Program-made: the position numbers and the translations under genes | Origin: Frigoribacterium sp. PvP032 | Lineage (GTDB): Bacteria > Actinomycetota > Actinomycetes > Actinomycetales > Microbacteriaceae | Length of the DNA stretch: 64,000 bases | Reading direction: 5' to 3' | NCBI RefSeq assembly: GCF_017833035.1 | Contig: NZ_JAFIBM010000001.1 | Coordinates: forward strand, 2,811,762 to 2,875,761 | Notes under the pieces: generated by a model | Told to the model about the DNA's origin: nothing | The model's database searches: none | Seen by the model: the letters and a program-made list of their open reading frames with translations, nothing else | Shown: piece after piece, positions 57,954 through 64,000 of the stretch | Layout: each line of letters begins with the position of its first letter | Numbering within the stretch: position 1 is the first letter of the stretch

Positions 57954-59309
57954 ATGTCCCGTAACCTCCCCCGCACCGCGAAGCGCGTCGTCGCCCTCGG
58001 TCTCGGCATCGCCCTCGCCGGCTCGCTCGCCGCCTGCTCGTCCGGCTCCGGAGGCGGCGCCAGCGCCGACACCGCGACCAGCGACGAGCTCGCCGCGGCC
58101 CTCGAGGAGAAGTCCTCGATCACGGTGTGGGCCTGGGCCCCCGCCGTCGAGCCCATCGCCGAGGCCTTCGAGAAGGCGCACCCCGACATCACCGTCGACG
58201 TGCAGAACGTCGGCACCGGTGCCGACCAGTACACAAAGCTGCAGAACGCGATCAAGGCCGGCAAGGGCGCCCCCGACGTCGCCCAGGTCGAGTACTTCGC
58301 CGTCCCCCAGTTCTCGCTCGGCGACTCGCTCGCCGACCTCAGCGGCTACGGCTACGGCGACCTCGAGGACGACTTCACCGCGTCGACCTGGAACTCCGTC
58401 ACCGACGGCGACGCCGTCTACGCCCTGCCCCAGGACTCCGGCCCCATGGCGATGTTCTACCGCCAGGACGTCTTCGACAAGTACGGCATCGCCGTGCCGA
58501 AGACCTGGGACGAGTACCTCGCCGCGGCAGAGACGATGCACTCCGCCGACCCGAACCAGTACATCGCGGGCGACACCGGCGACGCCGGCTTCACGACCAG
58601 CATGATCTGGCAGGCCGGCGGGCACCCCTACTCGGTCGACGGCGACACCGTGTCGATCGACCTGCAGGACGAGGGCGCCAAGAAGTGGACCTCGACCTGG
58701 AACACCCTCGTCGAGAACGGCTCGCTCGCGCAGACCCCCGGCTGGACCGACGAGTGGTTCCGTGCCCTCGGCGACGGCTCGATCGCCACGATGCTGACCG
58801 GCGCCTGGATGCCCGGCAACCTCGAGGCGCAGGCCGCCGACGGCTCCGGCCAGTGGCGCGTCGCCCCGATGCCCCAGTACGAGGAGGGCGACACCGCGAC
58901 CGCCGAGAACGGCGGATCGTCGATCGCCGTGATGGAGCAGTCGCAGAACAAGCTCGTCGCCGCCGAGTTCGCCAAGTTCGCCACCGCCGAGGAGGAGGGG
59001 CGCCAGATCTCGTTCGACGCCGGCGGCTTCCCGTCCACCACGGCCGACCTCACCGACCCCGCGTTCCTCGCCGAGGCCCCCGAGTACTTCGGCGGCCAGA
59101 AGATCAACGAGGTGCTCGGCCAGGCCGCGCAGGACGTGCTGCCCGACTGGCAGTACCTGCCCTTCCAGGTCTACGCGAACAGCATCTTCAGCGACAGCGC
59201 GTCGTCGGCCTACACCAACGGCACCTCGCTCGACCCGGTGCTCGAGGAGTGGGCGAAGGCCACCGCCTCGTACGGTGAGCAGCAGGGCTTCACGGTCGAG
59301 ACCAAGTAG
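57954..59309 (+). CDS. Sugar ABC transporter binding lipoprotein, beta-galactoside cluster
   Basis: A family 1 binding protein of 451 residues with a signal peptide ending in lipobox LAAC, a Gly/Ser/Ala linker, and a core beginning SITVWAWAPAVEPIAEAFEK. AGAPDVAQVEYFAVPQFSLG-like segments and YALPQDSGPMAMFYRQDVFD are typical. Aromatic residues in GYGYGDLEDDF and VYALPQD suit sugar stacking. Placed after, not before, the permeases. A 13-bp terminator-like hairpin follows the gene, which may raise its expression over the GH35 gene. Confidence 0.9.
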   Translation: MSRNLPRTAKRVVALGLGIALAGSLAACSSGSGGGASADTATSDELAAALEEKSSITVWAWAPAVEPIAEAFEKAHPDITVDVQNVGTGADQYTKLQNAIKAGKGAPDVAQVEYFAVPQFSLGDSLADLSGYGYGDLEDDFTASTWNSVTDGDAVYALPQDSGPMAMFYRQDVFDKYGIAVPKTWDEYLAAAETMHSADPNQYIAGDTGDAGFTTSMIWQAGGHPYSVDGDTVSIDLQDEGAKKWTSTWNTLVENGSLAQTPGWTDEWFRALGDGSIATMLTGAWMPGNLEAQAADGSGQWRVAPMPQYEEGDTATAENGGSSIAVMEQSQNKLVAAEFAKFATAEEEGRQISFDAGGFPSTTADLTDPAFLAEAPEYFGGQKINEVLGQAAQDVLPDWQYLPFQVYANSIFSDSASSAYTNGTSLDPVLEEWAKATASYGEQQGFTVETK

Positions 59310-59393
59310 TCCCGGCACCCCGCACCACACGCACGCACGACCAGCACCACACGCATCACCAGCAGCACCGCAGCACCGCCTGACCACCGCAGC

Positions 59394-59423
59394 GGGGAGG
59401 CGCGACCGACGTCGCGCCTCCCC
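59394..59423. terminator. Intra-operon hairpin after the binding-protein gene
   Basis: GGGGAGGCGCGAC (59394-59406) and its perfect complement (59411-59423) enclose a CGAC loop. The preceding 80 bases are C-rich and G-poor, as Rho-loading sites are. Partial termination here would reduce GH35 expression relative to the transporter. Confidence 0.55.
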
Positions 59424-59454
59424 GTCGCCACGTCTCCCGCCCCCGCGCCCCACC

Positions 59455-59468
59455 GGAGGAACACCATC
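59455..59468 (+). promoter_or_regulatory. Strong ribosome site followed by ATC, likely GH35 start
   Basis: GGAGGA (59455-59460) is five bases before ATC at 59466, in frame with the GH35 gene and with no stop between. The next usual start codon, GTG 59502, has no ribosome site. Confidence 0.6.
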
Positions 59469-59501
59469 AGCAGCAGCACCGCCCCCACGAGCACGCGCTT
59501 C

Positions 59502-61280
59502 GTGATCGGCCCCGACCACTTCGAGCTCGACGGCGCCCCGCACCGGGTCGTCGCCGGAGCCCTCCACTACTTCCGGGTGCACCCCGACCAGTGGGCCGAC
59601 CGCATCCACAAGGCCCGGCTGATGGGCCTCAACACCATCGAGACGTACGTCGCCTGGAACGCGCACTCCCCCCGCCGCGGCGACTTCGACACGAGCGCCG
59701 GGCTCGACCTCGGGCGGTTCCTCGACCTCGTGGCCGCCGAGGGGATGCACGCGATCGTGCGCCCCGGCCCCTACATCTGCGCCGAGTGGGACGGCGGCGG
59801 ACTGCCCGGCTGGCTCTTCGACGACCCGGCCGTCGGAGTCCGCCGAAGCGAGCCGCTCTACCTCGCCGCGGTAGACGAGTTCCTCGAGCGCGTCTACGAG
59901 ATCGTCGTGCCCCGGCAGATCGACCACGGCGGGCCGGTCGTGCTCGTCCAGATCGAGAACGAGTACGGCGCGTACGGGGACGACTCCGGGTACCTGCGGC
60001 ACCTCGTCGACCTGACCCGCGCCTCCGGCGTGGTCGTGCCCCTGACGACGGTCGACCAGCCGACCGACGAGATGCTCGCGTCGGGCAGCCTGCCCGAGCT
60101 GCACAAGACCGGGAGCTTCGGGTCACGCGCGGAGGAGCGGCTCGCGACCCTGCGCCGGCACCAGCCGACCGGGCCCCTGATGTGCTCGGAGTTCTGGGAC
60201 GGCTGGTTCGACCACTGGGGCGAGCACCACCACACGACACCGGTCGAGGAGGCGGCGCGCGAGCTGGACGCACTGCTGACGGCGGGCGCGTCGGTCAACA
60301 TCTACATGTTCCACGGCGGCACGAACTTCGGCTTCACGAACGGCGCCAACCACAAGGGCACGTACCAGTCGCACGTGACCTCGTACGACTACGACGCTCC
60401 CCTCGACGAGGCCGGCTGGCCGACGGACAAGTTCTTCGCGTTCCGCGACGTCATCGCCCGACACGCGCCGGTGCCCGACGAGGTGCCGGCGCGGCGGTCG
60501 CCGTCCCCCGTGCTGACGACGACGTTCGACCGGAGCGTGCGCCTGGGCGACGTGGTCGGGGACGACCGCGCCGACGGTGCCTGGACGGGAAGCGACGACG
60601 TGCCCACGATGGACGCGCTCGGCAGCTACCGCGGCTTCGCCCTGCACCGCGTCGACCTGCCCGCCAGCGACGAGCCTCGCGTGCTGTCGTTCGCCGGGGT
60701 GCGCGACCGCGCCGTCGTCTCGGTCGACGGCCGTCGCGTCGGCGTCCTCCAGCGCGACCAGCACGAGCGCGCGATCACGGTGCCGCCCGGCCGCGTGCTG
60801 GAGGTGCTGGTCGAGGACCAGGGACGCGTCAACTACGGCGTCCGCATCGGCGAGGCGAAGGGCCTGATCGGGCCGGCGCTGCTCGACGGCGCCCCGCTGA
60901 CCGGCTGGCGGAGCACGCCGCTCGACCTGGCGGCGGTCGTCGCGACCCTCTCCGGGGACGCGACCGGCGCCTCCTCAGAGTCGAGATCGGACACTGTCGT
61001 CAGGACACTCGACGGCCCCGTGTTCGCGCACGCGACGGTGACGCTCGACGAGCCCGCCGACCTGTTCCTCGACACGCGGTCGTGGGGCAAGGGAGTCGCG
61101 TTCGTCAACGGCTTCGCGCTCGGCCGGTACTGGACGCGCGGACCGCAGCACACCCTCTACGTGCCCGGCGAGCAGCTGCGTGCCGGCGACAACGACCTCG
61201 TCGTGTTCGAGACGGGCGCCGCGGCCGCACCGGTCGTGTCGTTCGTGGCCGACCCCGACCTCGGGCACACCGAGCAGTAG
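59502..61280 (+). CDS. GH35 beta-galactosidase
   Basis: The enzyme hydrolyses terminal beta-galactosides. GH35 signatures: ALHYFRVHPDQWADRIHKAR, GLNTIETYVAWNAHSP, RPGPYICAEWDGGGLPGWL, the acid/base Glu in LVQIENEYGAYG, and the nucleophile Glu in LMCSEFWDGWFDHWGE. Jelly-roll domains follow; the last part (SWGKGVAFVNGFALGRYW, GPQHTLYVPGEQL) is the family's C-terminal galactose-binding domain. There is no signal peptide, so the imported sugar is cut inside the cell. 592 residues from GTG 59502; twelve more (SSSTAPTSTRF before VIGP) if ATC 59466 is used, which the ribosome site favours. Confidence 0.92.
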   Translation: MIGPDHFELDGAPHRVVAGALHYFRVHPDQWADRIHKARLMGLNTIETYVAWNAHSPRRGDFDTSAGLDLGRFLDLVAAEGMHAIVRPGPYICAEWDGGGLPGWLFDDPAVGVRRSEPLYLAAVDEFLERVYEIVVPRQIDHGGPVVLVQIENEYGAYGDDSGYLRHLVDLTRASGVVVPLTTVDQPTDEMLASGSLPELHKTGSFGSRAEERLATLRRHQPTGPLMCSEFWDGWFDHWGEHHHTTPVEEAARELDALLTAGASVNIYMFHGGTNFGFTNGANHKGTYQSHVTSYDYDAPLDEAGWPTDKFFAFRDVIARHAPVPDEVPARRSPSPVLTTTFDRSVRLGDVVGDDRADGAWTGSDDVPTMDALGSYRGFALHRVDLPASDEPRVLSFAGVRDRAVVSVDGRRVGVLQRDQHERAITVPPGRVLEVLVEDQGRVNYGVRIGEAKGLIGPALLDGAPLTGWRSTPLDLAAVVATLSGDATGASSESRSDTVVRTLDGPVFAHATVTLDEPADLFLDTRSWGKGVAFVNGFALGRYWTRGPQHTLYVPGEQLRAGDNDLVVFETGAAAAPVVSFVADPDLGHTEQ

Positions 61281-61325
61281 CCGTCGCTCGCGGGCCCTCC
61301 CCGCCGGGTCGTCGGCCAGGAACGC

Positions 61326-61382
61326 CGAGTTGCCCCGAACTGCTGCCTCCCGTCGTGCGAGGCAGCAGTTCGGGGCAACTCG
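61326..61382. terminator. 24-bp perfect hairpin between convergent genes
   Basis: The arms 61326-61349 and 61359-61382 are perfectly complementary over 24 bases with a nine-base loop. It should terminate transcription of GH35 and of the CPBP gene from either side, though it lacks a T-tract. Confidence 0.7.
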
Positions 61383-61402
61383 CGCTCGCGTCAGCGTCAG
61401 CG

Positions 61403-62533
61403 TCAGCGACGACGGGCGGCGCCCGGGCGACGGAACTGGCCCGTGGCGACGAGCACCGCGACGAGCAGCACGGGCACGATCCACCCCGACCAGCCGAGGA
61501 TCGTCCCCTGCACGAGGTCGATCCTCTCGCCCGCCGCGGCGAACAACAGGTACGAGCCGGCGGCGGCGTTGAACGCGCCGTGGGCCAGCGCAGCGGGCCA
61601 GACGCTCGCAGAGCGCAGCCGCAGCCACGAGAAGACCGCGCCGACGACGACGCACATGCCGGTCATCATCAGCACGGCGAGCCAGCCCGGGGTCTCGACG
61701 CCGTAGTTGTAGCCGAGCAGGATCAGAGGCGTGTGCCAGAGTCCCCAGACGGCTCCGCTGACCAGCACGGCGGGCGCAGTGCCGAGGGGCAGGAGGCGCG
61801 GCAGCAGGAAGCCCCGCCAGCCGAGCTCCTCCCCCAGCGCGGGCACGGTGTTGACGAACGCGCCGATCGGGATCGAGACGAGCTGCAGCGCGACGAGCAG
61901 GGCGATCGGCGGCAACGGACCGGGGTCGCCGAGGCCGGCGGCCGCCTGGGACACCTGCTGCTCGGTGAGCTCGCGGAAGGCCGAGAACCCGGTGACGTCG
62001 GCGGGGTAGAAGCCGAGCGCGGCGCCGATCGGCAGGGCGACGAGCACGAGCGCGACGGGCACGACGAGCGCGAGGCCGAGGTAGGCCGACAGTCGGCCCA
62101 CGGGGCGCAGCGGCCACAGCCCGAGCGACCGCGGGATCGACGCCGGGCGGTCGACGAACCGGCTGACGACGAGGGCCCCGATCGCCGGTGTCGCCATCAT
62201 CGCGACCGCGCAGAGGCCGAGCAGCGGGCTGGCGAGGCCGTCGCCGAGCCAGAGCGGCAGGCAGACCAGCCAGGCGAGTCCGAACGAGATCAGCACGAAC
62301 GCGGCGATCGGCCACCACGAGACCCGCGGTTCGACGACGATCGAGCCGGTGGAGGCGTCGGCCGAGTCGGCAGACAGGTAGCGGTCACCGGCGACATGCG
62401 CCGCGACCGGTTGCCACTCGGCGGTCGTCGACTCGTCGAGGTCGCACGCGTCGGCGGCGAGGTCGTCGACCTGCTCACCCCCGGGCGCCGTCCAGCCGTT
62501 CGCGGGCCGCGGGGAGGAGGGGTTCGTCGTCAT
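61403..62533 (-). CDS. CPBP-family intramembrane metalloprotease
   Basis: An integral membrane protein of 376 residues with a 70-residue soluble acidic N-terminus, then about eight helices. The CPBP (CAAX protease and bacteriocin-processing) motifs are GEELGWRGFLLPRLL, with the two active-site Glu and Arg, WGLWHTPLILLGYNY with a metal His, and ALAHGAFNAAAGS with the second His-Asn. Substrates are unknown. ATG 62533 is supported by GGAG in CGGAGCACCG before it; the longer upstream frame is unlikely. Confidence 0.88.
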   Translation of the reverse strand: MTTNPSSPRPANGWTAPGGEQVDDLAADACDLDESTTAEWQPVAAHVAGDRYLSADSADASTGSIVVEPRVSWWPIAAFVLISFGLAWLVCLPLWLGDGLASPLLGLCAVAMMATPAIGALVVSRFVDRPASIPRSLGLWPLRPVGRLSAYLGLALVVPVALVLVALPIGAALGFYPADVTGFSAFRELTEQQVSQAAAGLGDPGPLPPIALLVALQLVSIPIGAFVNTVPALGEELGWRGFLLPRLLPLGTAPAVLVSGAVWGLWHTPLILLGYNYGVETPGWLAVLMMTGMCVVVGAVFSWLRLRSASVWPAALAHGAFNAAAGSYLLFAAAGERIDLVQGTILGWSGWIVPVLLVAVLVATGQFRRPGAARRR

Positions 62534-62674
62534 CGGTGCTCCGTCGGTCAGCTCGGGCCTCGTGGCAGGGTCGCCTCCATGGTCGCGTCTGCGGCGGAGC
62601 CGCACCTCCCCCGACCAGCCGACCCGTGCCTCCTCCGCTCGGCCGCCTCCTACAGCGTGGGCATCCGACAAAGA

Positions 62675-62708
62675 AAGAGCGGTGCTGGTTTGCACCAGCA
62701 CCGCTCTT
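62675..62708 (-). terminator. Rho-independent terminator of the tiny-gene pair
   Basis: AAGAGCGGTGCTGGT (62675-62689) pairs perfectly with 62694-62708 around a four-base loop. Read on the minus strand the stem is followed by TCTTTG, a moderately T-rich tail. It lies 34 bases beyond the stop of the 45-residue gene. Confidence 0.8.
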
Positions 62709-62742
62709 CTGTGACCGACCCGACCCTACGGTCGGGGCGCAC

Positions 62743-62880
62743 TTACTTCTTCTTGCCAGACCGCGCCTGTGACAGGGCGCTTGCTGCCACGGACTTGGCC
62801 CGCTCACCGGAGCGGCCATCCCGCAGGATGCCGCTCGCTTGCTTGGCGACGGACGGGCTCGTCTGCTTCTTGTTGGTCAT
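62743..62880 (-). CDS. Small basic protein, 45 residues
   Basis: The frame ATG ACC AAC AAG AAG encodes TNKKQTSPSVAKQASGIL, then RDGRSGERAKSVAASALSQA and ends RSGKKK. GAGGAG lies five bases before the ATG. A terminator follows. Short proteins of this style (Lys-rich start, repeated Ala/Ser helix with SALSQA) occur widely in bacteria and are often left unannotated; their role is not known. No membrane segment or Cys is present. Confidence 0.8.
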   Translation of the reverse strand: MTNKKQTSPSVAKQASGILRDGRSGERAKSVAASALSQARSGKKK

Positions 62881-62959
62881 TCCAACTCCTCAGTTCGTTG
62901 CGTGGTGATCGAGACAGACCCCGTTGAGTGCTGAACGAGATCTGCCTCGAGAAGGGTCG

Positions 62960-63028
62960 CTAGTGCGACTTCTTCGGCTGGATACGGATCGTCTGGCGAA
63001 CCGTGATGCGGATACGGCGCGTGGCCAT
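62960..63028 (-). CDS. Tiny Arg-rich peptide, 22 residues
   Basis: ATG 63028 opens a 22-codon frame, MATRRIRITVRQTIRIQPKK plus SH, ended by TAG. GGGGAGGAA at normal spacing is one of the strongest ribosome sites in the window. The peptide alternates basic and beta-branched residues and would form an amphipathic strand. It lies 79 bases upstream of the 45-residue gene on the same strand. It is coding only on the evidence of the ribosome site and compact context. Confidence 0.5.
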   Translation of the reverse strand: MATRRIRITVRQTIRIQPKKSH

Positions 63029-63070
63029 GTCTGCATTCCTCCCCAAGCTCCGCTGACTCACACCCGGCGG

Positions 63071-63111
63071 CAGATTGCAAGATTGCAATCTGGCAACGCC
63101 ACTCTTACGCT
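63071..63111 (+). promoter_or_regulatory. Promoter with overlapping palindrome for a small RNA
   Basis: TTGCAA (63083-63088), a 17-base spacer and TACGCT (63106-63111) form a good sigma-70-type promoter. The perfect palindrome AGATTGCAATCT (63080-63091) covers the -35; CAGATTGC/GCAATCTG (63071-63078 and 63085-63092) is an alternative dyad. A regulator bound here would block the promoter. Confidence 0.55.
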
Positions 63112-63117
63112 GAGGAA

Positions 63118-63200
63118 GTTCCGACCAAAGAACATCCACCGCAAGGTGGGAGCCTTGTCCCGCAGAAATCTTCTGCGGTGGCGAGGCTTTCTTGTTTTCC
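63118..63200 (+). ncRNA. Candidate structured small RNA of about 80 nt
   Basis: The predicted start is near 63118, seven bases after the -10. Three hairpins follow: GTTC/GAAC (63118-63133), CCACC-GCAA-GGTGG with a GNRA-type loop (63136-63149), and a long terminator stem from 63151 to 63188 with an ATC loop, one bulge and two wobbles, followed by TTCTTGTTTTCC. No open frame with a ribosome site lies inside. It runs opposite to the tiny genes and to nrdF. I do not recognise the family. Confidence 0.5.
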
Positions 63201-63277
63201 GTCACCGGCTTTGACTGCGGCGCAGTCAGGTCCAGTTCCGGATATTCACTATTGAGTTTTGTCGGCTGGCTGACGGG

Positions 63278-64000
<723 letters not shown>

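Noticed and set aside
1201-62653. AGGAGGCG octamers as ribosome-binding sites
   Set aside because: Most copies are inside genes or on the antisense strand and no start codon follows. The few before starts, such as at 19577, are exceptions.
63151-63200. Terminator for nrdF
   Set aside because: The T-rich tail is on the plus strand, whereas nrdF is transcribed on the minus strand. It fits a plus-strand transcript instead.
62924-63214. 96-codon plus-strand frame opposite the tiny genes
   Set aside because: It has no ribosome site and a composition like antisense, and it overlaps the candidate small RNA. The minus-strand tiny frames have strong ribosome sites.

Overview
The window is high-GC DNA (roughly 70 percent by eye), densely coding on both strands. 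Gene content points to an actinobacterium, most likely a member of the Microbacteriaceae close to Frigoribacterium or Curtobacterium: class Ib NrdF, a bacterial Pmt-type mannosyltransferase, actinobacterial sugar ABC systems with no ATPase of their own, an AbiEi/DUF559-type orphan, and leaderless promoters at many genes. The genus is an inference; family-level placement is safer. I saw no tRNA, rRNA, CRISPR array or insertion sequence.

Layout. 1-7.3 kb: the end of a GT87-like membrane glycosyltransferase, then a molybdenum block: a HTH-TOBE protein, modABC, moaA, moaD and, on the other strand, a MoeB/ThiF-rhodanese fusion. 7.3-9 kb: a membrane glycosyltransferase. 9.1-14 kb (minus): a housekeeping run metG-tatD-rsmA-DUF4287 gene-ispE with 4-5 base overlaps. 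14-18 kb: an orphan AbiEi/DUF559-like gene bracketed by palindromic repeats, then rsmI and a divergent protein mannosyltransferase. 18-24 kb: metY, a CoA-binding protein, a secreted beta-helix protein divergent from an acyltransferase, and a sulfurtransferase. 24-31 kb (minus): DMT exporter-prpD-prpB-prpC (methylcitrate cycle) and a DUF255 protein, followed upstream by a fadD-like ligase.

31-38.9 kb: a phosphotransferase-sugar ABC operon, a 41-bp-period array of palindromes, and two tandem ArsR-like regulators; this is the most unusual locus in the window. 39-43 kb: hrpA. 43-50.4 kb: LacI regulator, PhzF-like protein, and an arabinoside uptake/GH51 arabinofuranosidase cluster. 50.4-54.8 kb: a small hypothetical, FMN reductase, methyltransferase, amidohydrolase and kynureninase. 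54.8-61.3 kb: LacI regulator with a perfect operator, two permeases, a binding protein and a GH35 beta-galactosidase that seems to start at ATC. 61.4-64 kb: a CPBP protease, two tiny genes, a candidate small RNA and the C-terminal part of nrdF.

Three themes run through the window. (1) Many unlinked genes carry a -10-like hexamer exactly six or seven bases before the start codon, indicating widespread leaderless transcription. (2) Long, almost perfect intergenic hairpins and nested GGCGGGT/ACCCGCC palindromes sit between genes. (3) The octamer AGGAGGCG/CGCCTCCT occurs far more often than base composition predicts. The carbohydrate gene sets (three ABC systems with GH51 and GH35 enzymes, LacI regulators) suggest life on plant-derived sugars, with propionate and tryptophan or kynurenine catabolism alongside.
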